Assembly: GCF_963924675.1 (NCBI RefSeq)
Contig: NC_089240.1
Span: 116,193,680 to 116,257,679, forward strand
Reading direction: 5' to 3'
Source: Phocoena phocoena
Taxonomy: Eukaryota; Chordata; Mammalia; Artiodactyla; Phocoenidae
DNA: 64,000 nucleotides
The position numbers and the translations under genes were made by a program. The notes beneath the pieces are model-generated. The model worked only from the letters and a program-made list of their open reading frames with translations, had not been told where the DNA came from and made no database searches. This document shows, piece after piece, positions 23,988-35,957 of the stretch (its first letter is position 1; each line of letters starts with the position of its first letter).

Positions 23988-24624
23988 CATCAATTGATTT
24001 TAATTGTTGAACCAGTCATGTGTGATCTGGAGAGCAAAAGTTTTTACTTTTGATCTTTAAATGTAATTTAAATTTTTTATTTTTGAAAAAATTTAATTTT
24101 TTTATGGATCGTGCTTTGGTGTTCTATCTAAAAACTCATTGCCAAAGTATCACAGATTTTCTTCTACGTTTTCATTGAGAACTTTTATAGTGTTATGTTT
24201 TGCATTTAATTCTACAGTGCATTTTGAGTCAAGTTTTATAGAGATGTAAGGTCTGTATCTACATTCCTTTTTTTCTTTTTGCATATTGATGTCCACTCAC
24301 TCTAGCATAATTTGTTGAAAAGACTGTCCTTTATCCACTGAGTTGGCTTTGCACCTTTGTCAAAAAATTAGACGAATATATCTGTGTGGGCCATTACTGG
24401 GCTCTGTATTTTTTTCCATTGATTTGTGTCTGTCCTTTCACCAATGCCACACTGTCCTGATTATTATAATTGCGTAGCAGGTCTTATAATCAGGTACTGT
24501 AATTCCTTCAACTTTTTTCAACATTGTTTTAGCTATTCTAATATCTTTGCCCTTCCAAATAAATTTTGGAATCAGTGCCTTGAATATAAGTTTGAACTCA
24601 GTAAGAGTGTGCTTATTTAGTAAT

Positions 24625-24835
24625 GACAGCAACTACAATTCATTGAGTGCTTACTATATACCAGGAACTTAAATCATTTCATTTTCACATTAAACTTATG
24701 TGATAGGGGACTAATTTCCTTCCTAATTACATACATAGGAACATTGGAATTCAGAGTGGTTGAGTATCTTGCCCAAATTCATGCAGCTTGTAGGCACTTG
24801 ATAAGATCTAAGCCAAGGTGTTGCGAACCAATATA
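24625..24835 (-). repeat. MIR-like SINE, antisense
   Basis: 'cattgagtgcttactatata', 'gaattcagagtggttgagta' and 'cttgcccaaattcatgcagc' are the reverse-complement order of MIR. Confidence 0.65.
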
Positions 24836-25977
24836 AGGCACTTTGGTAGTTCAGCAATTGTTAGGTTATTTAGGGAAATATTGTAGGCCCTATGATCCTT
24901 CTACCTGGTGGGAAATTACAAAGAATGCAAGTCTCAGGCATATACAGCACTAATTAGTAAGCAGGCCCAAATGGTCCTGCCACCTGTTCCTGAGGACTTG
25001 GTGAAATCCCACTGTGTCCTTGGGCACTGGGCCAGTTCGTAATTTATTGCCTCTCAGCTCCAAAATCATCTTTCTTTGCCTACTTTATGACACTAGCGTT
25101 TGACCGTGCAAAATACATTTCTCCTTTGCTACTTGTTAAGCTCTGCCAATAGAGGGCACTGGATGGAGACTGCAAGGTGAGAGCTAGAGGAGATTTTTCT
25201 TCTTCCAGTGTGCTATTTTCCATGTGGTAGCAAGCAGATCGGCGTGTGGGGAGTCCCAGCCGCCTTCACAGTTCATCGGGGGGCTCCCTCTGGGAAATTT
25301 CTTCATCTCCAGGGCAGCAGGCTGCTCTTACACTTCAGAGGCAGGCACCCTCTGGCAAGTTTCTTTGTCACTGGAGTGGCTGCAGTGCTCACAGTTCTCC
25401 AGCAAATGCCCCCCCAAACCCCAGTTTCTTCATTATGACAGAAGTGCAGTGTGTTTCTGTGGCAGCTACCACCTCTCCTCAGAAATCTGAAGCTCAGCCT
25501 TGCAGGGGCTCTGTGTCTGTTTCTAAGTTCTCTTCCTGCTCACATATCCCTCAGCATTTGCGACCTCTGTACACCTTGGAATCTCTCTTAACCCTTTTAA
25601 TAGTTAACTACCACTTACCTAATTAACCATTCCTTACATTAAAATTTCCATGTACAAATTACGAGTTTGAATTCTGTCTCATGACTGGACCTCCTGGCGC
25701 TCTATCAATTGCCTTACATAAAAGGGTTTTCCCAAGGCCAGCACGATGGTATCCTGACAGCAGGACAGCCAACTTCTAGTCAGATCATGGATCAGAGTCC
25801 TCCTTTTGTAGCAGCACTCCGGACCAAATGAGGTTCATTCAGGACTTACGATGATACTCTTCGTGGGTTATTAGACCTCGTTCATTCAAGGATGAATGAA
25901 CTTATATAATCTTTCTTTATTGTCTTAATATAATATTGATATTTTATTGCATTTTCTACTTTTTTAAAGTGGGAAAT
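24836..25977. other. Unannotated, with a possible LTR at 25140-25700
   Basis: From 'ctctgccaatagagggcact' to 'gaattctgtctcatgactgg' the sequence has the feel of an old LTR, GC-rich then AT-rich, but I cannot name it. The overlapping frames at 25208-25626 have no recognisable domain. Confidence 0.35.
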
Positions 25978-26078
25978 CATTTTTTTTAACTTTTTCTTTT
26001 ATATTGGAGTATAGTTGATTAACAATGTTGTGTTAGTTTCAGGTGTACAGCAAAGTGATTCACTTATACATATATAAT
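25978..26078 (-). repeat. L1 3' UTR stub
   Basis: Reverse complement of an L1 tail: a T-rich start, then 'atattggagtatagttgatt' and 'caggtgtacagcaaagtgat'. Only about 100 bp was copied. Confidence 0.85.
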
Positions 26079-26466
26079 CTTTCTACTCAGTGACATATTT
26101 TGAACAACATTCGTTTTGTCAATGATTAACTTTCTAATACCTTTTATGCCAATTAACAGTCTCTGGTATAGATTTGGATAACACTATTTGAAACATTTGC
26201 TCTAGGACACTTTGGACTATAGACCCCTGATTTAGGGTCCTTCAAATGCTTAAAGCTCAGTAAGCAGTCCTGGAGTGTGGATTCCTGATCAGGAAACTTT
26301 ATATGGTAGCAAATTACCCCTGGGTATAGATTTAATGCTACTTTACATAATCGTGTACATCAACCTGTTTATACTATGCTTGACAACATATGAGGTATCA
26401 CAGTGACTTCATTTATCTAATCTGGCTAAGAACAAGGCCCAGTTCTGCATTATTCTTTGTCTATAG

Positions 26467-26673
26467 CAGTGGTCTATAAACTACAGCCCAGTGGGCTAAA
26501 GCTGGCCCAAAACGTGTTTTTGTAAACGTTTATTGGATCATAACTGGGCTCTATTCTTTATACGTAAACTTTGGCAGCTTTGGTCTAAAATGGCAGAGTT
26601 GAGTTGTGCTGGAGTCACAAAATCTAAGATATTAACTGTCCGGCTCTTCATAGAAAAAGTTGACTATCCTCTG
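26467..26673 (+). mobile_element. hAT-type (Charlie-like) MITE
   Basis: A non-autonomous DNA transposon of about 207 bp starting CAGTGGTC and ending in a degenerate inverted copy (CCTCTG). The inner sequence 'ggcagagttgagttgtgctg' and 'catagaaaaagttgactatc' belongs to a common mammalian hAT unit. The 8-bp target duplication typical of hAT is visible: GTCTATAG at 26459-26466 and GTCTAGAG at 26674-26681. The antisense element at 61065-61228 is the same family. Confidence 0.8.
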
Positions 26674-26965
26674 GTCTAGAGTCATGTTTAAGAAAAAGAT
26701 ACTGATTTTGATTATTATTGTAAGAGAACTGAAAGCTACCAGGTTTCTTTGTTGAAGATTGGAAGGAATAATAGTGAAATCATAAGTGTAGATTTCATGC
26801 ATTTCCAGTTCCCATTATCAATAAGCAATTTAAAAGCTCTAAAGTGATACAACATATTAGGCCTGGAAAGGCCTTAGAGATATTGCGTGCCTTCATTCTC
26901 AGAAGTGAAAATTAGTACGCAAAAGGATCTTATAGAGAGAGAGTAGTGACATGCAGCTTGCTGAC

Positions 26966-28788
26966 GTTATTTTCTTTTTAACATCTTTATTGGAGTATAA
27001 TTGTTTACAATGGTGTGTGTGTTTCTGCTTTATAGCAAAGTGAATCAGCTATATGTATACATATATCCCCATATGCCCTCCCCCTTGCGTCTCCCTCCCA
27101 CCCTCCCTATCCTACCCCTCTAGGTGGTCACAAAGCACCGAGCTGATCTCCCTGTGCTATGTGGCTGCTTCCCACTAGCTATCTGTTTTACATTTGGTAG
27201 TGTATATATCTCCACGCCACTCTCTCACTTCGTCCCAGCTTACCCTTCCCCCTCCCTGTGTCCTCAAGTCCATTTTCTACGTCTGCATCTTTATTCCTGT
27301 CCTGCCCCAAGGTTCTTCAGAACCACTTTTTTTTCCTTTAGATTCCATATATACGTGTTAGCATATGGTATTTGTTTTTCTCTTTCTGATGTACTTCACT
27401 CTGTATGACAGTCTCTAAGTCCATCCACCTCACTAAAAATAACTCAATTTCGTTTCTTTTTATGGCTGAGTAATATTCCATTGTATATATGTGCCACATA
27501 TTCTTTATCCATTCATCTGTCGATGGACACTTAGGTTGCTTCCGCATCCTGGCTATTGTAAATAGAGCTGCAGTGAACATTTTGGTACATGACTCTTTTT
27601 GAATTATGGTTTTCTCAGGGTATATGCCCAGTAGTGGGATTGCTGGGTCGCATGGTAGTTCTAGTTGTAGTTTTTTAAGGAACCTCCATACTGTTCTCCA
27701 TAGTGGCTGTATCAATTTACATTCCCACCAACAGTGCAAGAGGGTTCCCTTTTCTTCACACCCTCTCCAGCATTTATTGTTTGTAGATTTTTTGATGATG
27801 GCCATCCTGACTGGTGTGAGATGACATCTCATTGTAGTTTTGATTTGCATTTCTCTAATGATTAATGATGTTGAACACTCTTTCATATGTTTGTTGGCAA
27901 TCTGTATATCTTCTTTGGAGAAATGTCTATTTAGGTCTTCTGCCCATTTTTGGATTGGGTTGATTGTTTTTTTGATATTGAGCTGCATGAGCTGCTTGTA
28001 TGTTTTGGAAATTAATCCTTTATCAGTTGCTTGGTTGGCAAATATTTTCTCCCATTCTGAGGGTTGTCTTTTCGCCTTCTTTATGGTTTCCTTTGCTGTG
28101 CAAAAGCTTTTAAGTTTCATTAGGTCCCATTTGTTTATTTTTGTTTTTATTTCCATTTCTCTAGGAGGTGGGTCAAAAAGGATCTTGCTGTAATTTATGT
28201 CATAGAGTGTTCTGCCTATGTTTTCCTCTAAGAGTTTGATAGTTTCTGGTCTTACATTTAGGTCTTTAATCCATTTTGAGCTTATTTTTGTGTATGGTGT
28301 TAGGGAGTGTTCTAATCTCATACTTTTACATGTACCTGTCGAGTTTTCCCAGCACCACTTATTGAAGAGGCTGTCTTTTCTCCACTGTATATTCTTGCCT
28401 CCTTTATCAAAGATAAGGTGACCATATGTGTTTGGGTTTATCTCTGGGCTTTCTGTCCTTTTCCATTGATCTGTATTTCTGTTTTTGTGTCAGTACCATG
28501 CTGTCTTGATTACTGTAGCTTTGTAGTATAGTCTGAAGTCAGGGAGCCTGATTGCTCCAACTCCGTTTTTCTTTCTCAAGATTGCTTTTGCTATTCGGGG
28601 TCTTTTGTGTTTCCATACACATTGTGAGATTTTTTTCGTTGTAGTTCTGTGAAAAATGCCAGTGGTAGTTTGATCGGGATTGCATTGAATCTGTAGATTG
28701 CTTTGGGTAGTATAGTCATTTTCACAAAATTGATTCTTCCAATCCAAGAACATGGTATATCTCCCCATCTATTTTATCATTTTTAATT
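26966..28788 (-). mobile_element. L1 LINE, 5'-truncated (copy A of a tandem pair)
   Basis: Read on the minus strand it runs from inside ORF2 (28788) through the ORF2 stop (27338-27340), the 3' UTR and an A-rich tail near 26975. It has the same C-rich 3' UTR tract on the + strand (about 27085-27120) as the other young L1s. Its 5' end meets the tail of the neighbouring L1 exactly, with no spacer. Confidence 0.93.
27338..28768 (-). pseudogene. L1 ORF2 C-terminal part, broken
   Basis: 28768-28490 covers the end of the RT thumb region. 28321-27338 is an open stretch of 327 residues covering the C-terminal domain with its conserved W/C-rich part, and it ends at the normal stop. A frameshift lies between them, near 28400-28490. 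The RT core is missing because of 5' truncation. Confidence 0.9.
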
Positions 28789-28794
28789 TCTTTT

Positions 28795-29160
28795 TTTAAA
28801 ACATCTTTATTGGAGTATAATTGCTTTACAATGGTGTGTTAATTTCTGCATTATAACAAAGTGAATCAGTTATACATATAAATATGTTCCCATATCTCTT
28901 ACCTCTTGCATCTCCCTCCCTCCCACCCTCCCTATCCCACCCCTCTAGGTGGTCACAAAACACCGAGCTGATCTCCCTGTGCTATGCGGCTGCTTCCCAC
29001 TAGCTATCTATTTTACGTTTGGTAGTGTATATGTCCATGCCACTCTCTCACTTTGTCACAGCTTACCCTCCCCCCCCCATATCCTCAAGTCCATTCTCTA
29101 GTAGGTCTGTGTCTTTATTCCCGTCTTACCCCTAAGTTCTTAATGACCGTTGTTTTTTCC
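28795..29160 (-). other. 3' UTR of L1 copy B
   Basis: It contains the C-rich + strand tract (about 28905-28950), the complement of a G-quadruplex-like tract, and the A-tail complement 'tttcttttttt' at its left end. Confidence 0.85.
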
Positions 29161-32100
29161 TTAGATTCCATATATATGTGTTAGCATATGGTATTTGTTT
29201 TTCTCTTTCTGACTTAGTTAACTCTATGACAGACTCTAGGTCCATCAACCTCACTACAAATAACTCAATTTTGTTTCTTTTTATAGCTGAGTAATATTCC
29301 ATTGTATATATGTGCCACGTCTTCTTTATCCATTCATCTGTTGATGGACGCTTAGGTTGCTTCCATCTCCTGGCTACTGTAAATAGAGCTGCAGTGAACA
29401 TTGTGGTACATTGACTCTTTTCAAATTATGGTTTTCTCAGGGTATATGCTCAGTAGTGGGATTGCTGTGTCATATGGTGGTTCTGTTTGTAGTTTTTAAG
29501 GAACCTCCATACTGTTCTCCATAGTGGCTGTATCAATTTACATTCCCACCAGCAGTGCAGGAGGGTTCCCTTTTCTCCACACCCTCTCCAGCATTTATTG
29601 TTTGTAGATTTTTTGATGATGGCCATTCTGACTGGTGTGAGATGACATCTCATTGTAGTTTTGATTTGCATTTCTCTAATGATTAACGATGTTGAGCATT
29701 CTTTATGTGTTTGTTGGCAATCTGTATATCTTCTTTGGAGAAATGTCTATTTAGTCTTCTATCCATGTTTGGATTGAGTTGTTTGGTTTTTTGTTATTGA
29801 GCTAAATGAGCTGCTTGTAAATTTTGGAGATTAATGCTTTGTCAGTTGCTTGGTTTGCAAATAGTTTCTCCCATTCTGAGGGTTGTCTTTTGGTCTGGTT
29901 TATGGTTTCGTTTGCTGTGCAAAAGCTTTTAACTTTCATTAGGTCCCATTTGTTTATTTTTGTTTTTATTTTCATTTCTCTAGGAGGTGGGTCAAAAAAG
30001 ATCTTTCTGTGATTTATGTCATAGAGTGTTCTGCCTATGTTTTCCTCCAAGAGTTTGATAGTTTCTGGCCTTACATGTAGGTCTTCAATCCATTTTGAGC
30101 TTATTTCTGTGTATGGTGTTAGGGAGTGTTCTAATCTCATACTTTTACATGTAACTGTCCAGATTTCCCAGCACCACTTATTGAAGAGGCTGTCTTTTCT
30201 CCACTGTATATTCTTGCCTCCTTTATCAAAGATAATGTGACCATATGGCGTGGGTTTATCTCTGGACTTTCTATCCTTTTCCATTGATCTATATTTCTGT
30301 TTTTGTGCCAGTGCCATACAGTCTTGATTACCGTAGCTTTGTAGTATAGTCTGAAGTCAGGGAGCCTGATTCCTCCAGCTCCATTTTTCGTTCTCAAGAT
30401 TGCTGTGGCTATTCGGGGTCTTTTGTGTTTCCATAAAAATTGTCAAATTTTTTGTTCTAGGTCTGTGAAATATGCCATTGGTAGTTTGATAAGGATTGCA
30501 TTGAATCTGTAGATTGCTTTGGGTAGTAGAGTCACTTTCACAAAATTGATTCTTCCAATCCAAGAACATGATATATCTCTCCATCTGTTTGTATCATCTT
30601 TAATTTCTTTCATCAGTGCCTTATAATTTTCTGCATACAGGTCTTCTGTCTGCTTAGGTAGGTTTATTCCTAGATATTTTATTCTTTTTGTTGCAGTGGT
30701 AAATGGGAGTGTTTTCTTGATTTCACTTTCAGATTTTTCATCATTAGTGTATAGGAATGCCAGAGATTTCTGTGCCTTAATTTTGTATCCTGCTACTTTA
30801 CCAAATTCATTGATTAGCTCTAGCAGTTTTCTGGTAGCACCTTTAGGATTCTCTATGTATAGTATCATGTCATCTGCAAACAGTGACAGCTTTACTTCTT
30901 CTTTTCCGATTTGGATTCCTTTTATTTCCTTTTCTTCTCTGATTGCTGTGGCTAAAACTTCCAAAACTATGTTGAATAAGAGTGGTGAGAGTGGGCAACC
31001 TTGTCTCGTTCCTGATCTTAGTGGAAATGCTTTCAGTTTTTCACCATTGAGGACGATGTTGGCTGTGGGTTTGTCATATATGGCCTTTATTATGTTGAGG
31101 AAAGTTACCTCTATGCCTACTTTCTGGAAGGTTTTTATCATAAATGGGTGTTGAATTTTGTCAAAAACTTTCTCTGCATCTATTGAGATGATCATTTGGT
31201 TTTTCTCCTTCAGTTTGTTAATATGGTGTATCATGTTGATTGATTTGTGTATATTGAAGAATCCTTGCATTCCTGGGATAAACCCCACTTGATCATGGTG
31301 TATGATCTTTTTAATGTGCTGTTGGATTCTGTTTGCTAATATTCTGTTGAGGATTTTTGCATCTATGTTCATCAGTGATATTGGTCGGTAGTTTTCTTTT
31401 TTTTGTGACACTTTTGTCTGGTTTTGGTCTCAGGGTGACGGTGGCCTTGTAGAATGCGTTCGGGAGTGTTTCTCTCTCTGCTATATTGTGGAAGAGTTTG
31501 AGAAGGATAGGTGTTAGCTCTTCTGTAAATGTTTGATAGATTGCACCTGTGAAGCCATCTGGTGCTGGGCTTTTGTTTGTTGGAACATTTTTAACCACAG
31601 CCTCTGTTTCAGTGCTTGTTATTGGTCTGTTTATATATCCTATTTCTTCCTGATTCAGTCTTGTCAGGTTGTGCATTTCTAAGAATTTGTCCATTTCTTC
31701 CAGGTTGTCCATTTTATTGGCATAGAGTTGCTTGTAGTAATCTCTTATGATCCTTTGTATTTCTGCAGTGTCAGTTGTTACTTCTCCTTTTCCATTTCTA
31801 ATTCTATTGATTTGAGTTTTCTCCCTTTTTTTCTTGATTAGTCTGGCTAATGGTTTATCAATGTTGTTTATCTTCTCAAAGAACCAGCTTTTAGTTTTAT
31901 TGATCTTTGCTATTGTTTCCTTCATTTCTTTGTCGTTTATTTCTGATCTGATCTTTATGATTTCTTTCCTTCTTTTAACTTTGAGGTTTTTTTGTTCTTC
32001 TTTCTCTAATTGCTTTAGGTGTAAGGTTAGGTTGTTTATTTGAGATGTTTCTTGTTTCTTGAGGTAGGATTGTAGTGCTATAAACTTCCTTGTTAGAACT

Positions 32101-32913
32101 GCTTTTGCTGCATCCCATAGGTTTTGGGTCGTCGTGTTTTCATTGTCATTTGTTTCTAGCTATTTTTTGATTTCCTCTTTGATTTCTTCTGTGATCTCTT
32201 CGTTATTAAGTAGTGTATTGTTTAGCCTCCATGTGTTTGTATTTTTCTATTTTCTTAAATTTACCAAGGCTTGATTTGTGATCCAAGATGTGATCTATCC
32301 TGGAGAATGTTCCATGAGCACTTGAGAAGAAAGTGTGTTTTCTTGTTTTGGGATGGAATGTCCTATAAATATCAATTAATTCCATCTTGTGTAATGTATC
32401 ATTTAAAACTTGTGTTTCCTTATTTATTTTCATTTTGGGTGGTCTGTCCATTGGTGAAATTGGGGCCATACAGTCCCCTACTATGATTGTGTTACTGTCG
32501 ATTTCCCATTTTATGGCTGTTAGTTTTTGCCTTATGTATTGAGGTTCTCCTATGTTGGGTGGTGCATAAGTATTTACAGTTGTTATATCTTCTTCTTGAA
32601 TTGATCCCTTGATCATTATGTAGTGTCCTTCTTGTCTCTTGTAATAGTCTGTATTTTAAAGTCTATTTTTTCTGATATGAGAATTGGTACTCTAGCTTTC
32701 TTTTGGTTTCCATTTGCATGGAATACCTCTTTCCATCCCCTCTCAGTCTGTATGTGTCCCTGGGTCTGAAGTGCATCTCTTGTAGACAGCGTACAAGAGA
32801 TGCTTGTATGGGTCTTGTTTTTGTATCCATTCAGCCAGTCTATGTCTTTTGGTTGGAGTATTTAATCCATTCACATTTAAAGTAGTTTTCAGTATGTATG
32901 TTTCTATTACCAT
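29161..32913 (-). pseudogene. L1 ORF2 (endonuclease and RT), near full length, broken
   Basis: Full-size, about 3.75 kb. The N-terminal endonuclease begins at 32913 with the conserved L-N-V-N-G-L-N start. A fragment at 32616-32206 holds the G-D-C-M and S-R-I-D-H regions; the first is normally G-D-F-N, so a key position is altered. 31925-31311 is the segment before the RT. 31411-30443 is the RT core, open for 322 residues with FADD intact (about 30869-30880). 30317-29802 and 29671-29132 are the C-terminal pieces. At least five frame changes or stops make it non-functional. Confidence 0.9.
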
Positions 32914-32971
32914 TTTCTTAATTGTTTTTGGTTTGTTATTGTAGGTCTTTTTCTTCTGTTATTTTTCCTGT

Positions 32972-33846
32972 CTAGAGAAGTTCCTTTAGCATTTGTTGTA
33001 AAGCTGGTTTGGTGGTGTTGAATTCTCTTAGCTTTTGCTTGTCTGTAAAGTTGTTAATTTCTCCATCAAATCTGAATGACATCCTTGTTGCTTTAAATGA
33101 GATTCCTTTCATCACCTTAAATATGTCCTGCCACTCCCTTCTGGCTTGCAGAGTTTCTGCTTAAAGGGCAGCTGTTAACCTTATGGGGATTCCCTTGTAT
33201 GTTATTTGTTGTTTTTCCCTTGTTGCTTTTAATATGTTTTCTTTGTATTTAATTTTTGACAGATTGATTAATATGTGTTTTGGCATGTTTCTCCTTGGAT
33301 TTATCCTGTATGGGACTCTCTGTGCTTCTTGGAATTGACTATTTCCTTTCCCATATTAGGGAAGTTTTCAACTATAATCTATTCAAATATTTTCTCAGTC
33401 ACTTTCTTTTTCTCTTCCTCTTCTGGGACCCCTATAATTCAAATGTTGGTGTGCTTAATGTTGTCCCATAGGTCTCTGAGAGTGTCCTCAATTCTTTTCA
33501 TTCCTTTTTCTTTATTCTGCTCTGCAGTAGTTATTTCCACTATTTTATTTTCCAGGTCGTTTATCCATTCTGCTGCTTCAGTTATTCTGCTGTTGATTCC
33601 TTCTAGAGAATTTTTAATTTCATTTATTGTGTTGTTCATCATTGTTTGTTTGTTCTTTACTTCTTCTAGTGCCCTGTTAAATGTTTCTTGTATTTTCTCC
33701 ATTGTGTTTCCAAGATTTTGGATCATCTTTACTATCATTACCCTGAATTCTTTTTCAGGTAGACTGCCTATTTCCTCTTCATTTGTTTGGTTTAGTGGGT
33801 TTTTGCCTTGCTCCTTCATCTGCTCTGTGTTTCTCTGTCTTCTCAT
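32972..33846 (-). pseudogene. L1 ORF1 (RNA-binding protein), broken
   Basis: L1 ORF1p coats L1 RNA as a trimer. The start ATG is at 33844-33846. The first 135 codons are open and give the N-terminal basic stretch and a long coiled coil with heptad-like spacing. A stop at 33439-33441 follows, where TGA stands in place of the expected CGA, a CpG-decay change. A second stop (TAG where GAG is expected) and a small deletion follow near 33330-33400. The RRM-like and C-terminal parts are recognisable down to the normal stop at 32972-32974. Confidence 0.88.
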
Positions 33847-35957
33847 TTTTGTTAACTAACTGTGTTTGGGGTCTCCTTTTCGCAGGCTGCAGGTTCGTAG
33901 TTCCCGTTGTTTTTGGTGTCTGCCCCCAATGGCTCTGTTTGGTTCAGTGGGTTGTGTAGGCTTCCTGGTGGAGGTGACTGGTGCCTGTGCTCTAGTGGAG
34001 AGGCTGGATCTTGTCTTTCTGGTGGGCAGGACCAAATCCAATTGTTTCTTTTGGGGTGTCTGTGACCTTATTATGATTTAGGCAGCCTCTCTCCTAATGG
34101 GTGGGGTTGTGTTCCTGTCTTGCTAGTTGTTTGGCATAGGGTGTCCGGCACTTTAGCTTGCTGGTCATTGGGTGCAGCCTGGTCTTAGCGTTGAGATGGA
34201 GATCTCTGGGAGAGCTTTCACCGATTGATATTATGTGGAGCTGGGAAGTCTCTGGTTGACCATTGTCCTGAACTTGGCCCTCCAACCTCAGAGGCACAGG
34301 CCTGACACCCTGCCGGAGCATGAAGACCCTGTGAGCCACATGGCTCAGAGGAAAAATGTGAATAAAGAAAGAAAGAAAAATAAATAAAGTTATTAAAAAT
34401 ATATATTAAAAATTGTTTAAAATTTAAAAATTAATAAAAAAAGAATGAAAGAAAGAAAGGAGAGAGCAACCAAACCAAAAAACAAATGCACCAATGGTAA
34501 CAAGCACTAAAAACTATACTTAAAAAAAAAATGGACAGACAGAACCCTAGGAAAATGGTAAAAGCAAAGCTATACAGACAAAATCACACAAAGAAGCAAA
34601 CACATACACACTCACAAAAAGAGAAAAAGGAAAAAATATATATATATATGAAAAGGAAGAGAGCAACCAAATCAATGAACAAATCTACCAATGATAATAA
34701 ACTCTAAATACTAAACTAAGATAAACATAAAACCAGAAACAAGTTAGATGCAGAAAGCAAGTCTACAGTTGCTCCCAAAGTTCACCGCCTCAATTTGTGG
34801 ATGATTCGTTGTGTATTCAGGTATTCCACAGATGCAGGTACATCAAGTTGACTGTGGGGATTTAATCCGCTGCTCCTGAGGCTGCTGGGAGAGATTTCCC
34901 TTTCTCTTCTTTGTTCGCATGGCTCCCGGGGCTCAGCTTTGGATTTGGCCCCGCCTCTGTGTGTAGGTAGCTTGAGGGCGTCTGAAAGGACGGGGTTAAA
35001 AGAGTGGCTGATTCGGGCCCTCTGGCTCACTTAGGCTGGGGGGAGGGAGGGGTACAGAATGTGGGGCAAGCCTGCAGCGGCAGGGGCCCACATGACGTTG
35101 CACCAGCCTGAGGCTCACCGTGCATTCTCCCGGGGAAGTTGTCCCTGGATCCCGGGACCCTGGCAGTGGCGGGCTGCACAGGCTCCCGGGAGGGGAGGTG
35201 TGGAGAGTGACCTGTGCTTGCACACAGGTTTCTTGGTGGCGGCAGCAGCAGCCTTAGCATCTCATGCCCGTCTCTGGGGTCCGCGCTGACAGCTGTGGCT
35301 CACACCCGTCCCTGGAGCTCCTTTAGGCAGTGCTCTGCATCCCCTGTCCTCATGCACCCCGAAACAATGGTCTCTTGCCTCTTAGGCAGGTCCAGACCTT
35401 TTCCTGGACTCCCTCCCGGCTAGCCGTGGTGCACTAACCCCTTCAGGCTGTGTTCACGCCGCCAACCCCAGTCCTCTCCCTGCGCTCCGACCGAAGCCGG
35501 AGCCTCAGCTCCCAGCCCCGCCCGCCTTGGCAGGTGAGCAGACAAGCCTCTCGGGCTGGTGAGTGCCGGTCGGCACCAATCCTCTGTGCGGGAATCTCTC
35601 TGCTTTGCCCTCCACACCCCTGTGGCTGTGCTCTCCTCCGCGGCTTCGAAGCTCCCCCCTCCGCCACCCGCAGTCTCCGCCCGCGAAGGAGCTTCTAGTG
35701 TGTGGAAACCTTTCCTCCTTCACGGCTCCATCCCATTGGTGCAGGTCCCATCCCTATTCTTTTGTCTCTGTTTATTCTTTTTTCTTTTGCCCTACCCAGG
35801 TACGTGGGGAGTTTCTTGCCTTTTGGGAGGTCTTAGGTCTTCTGCCAGCATTCAGTAGGTGTTCTGTAGGAGTTGTTCCACATGTAGATGTATTTCTGAT
35901 GTATCTGTGGGGAGGAAGGTGATCTCCACGTCTTACTCTGCCACCATCTTGAAGGTC
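33847..35957 (-). promoter_or_regulatory. L1 5' UTR (internal promoter region)
   Basis: This segment would drive L1 transcription by RNA polymerase II. The outer part (about 34850-35750) is GC-rich with many CpGs, like a CpG island. The start CAAGATGGTGG (35945-35955, minus) resembles the YY1 site found at many L1 starts. The part at 34360-34760 is A-rich on the + strand and contains a duplicated unit: 'gagagcaacc' with following matches at 34461 and again about 200 bp further on. The inner part (33850-34350) leads to ORF1. Confidence 0.85.

Larger units (their letters stand above)
21441..24600 (-). repeat. Old L1M copies, antisense, with a SINE inside
   Basis: An L1 3' UTR ('ttacccagtttccctcactg', 'tgtcacaaccaggatattga') leads into ORF2 landmarks ('aataatattccattaagtgg', 'cagtctgtagcttatctttt', 'aatttgttgaaaagcctatc', 'tctatgcagacaatcatgtc'). 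The order jumps back near 24030, where a second L1 piece begins ('tctggagagcaaaagttttt', 'gccacactgtcctgattatt'). At least two insertions are therefore present. ORFs are fully decayed. The SINE at 23776-23987 interrupts the first. Confidence 0.8.
28789..35957 (-). mobile_element. Near full-length L1 LINE (copy B), about 7.2 kb
   Basis: Minus-strand order: 5' end with an AAGATGG motif (35944-35955), a CpG-rich 5' UTR down to 33847, ORF1 (33846-32972), a short spacer, ORF2 (32913-29161), 3' UTR and A-tail (near 28795). This is the most complete transposon in the window. It is inactive: ORF1 has premature stops and ORF2 is split into several frames, although its RT core (31411-30443, 322 residues) is still open. 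I see no clear private target duplication. Confidence 0.93.

Noticed and set aside
25208..25626. Three overlapping frames as a coding exon
   Set aside because: Three frames open over one GC-rich stretch indicates few stops by composition, and the sequence looks LTR-like.
35027..35922. Several GC-rich proline/serine frames that could suggest a CpG-island gene
   Set aside because: The segment is the L1 5' UTR in reverse complement, contiguous with ORF1 and ORF2.
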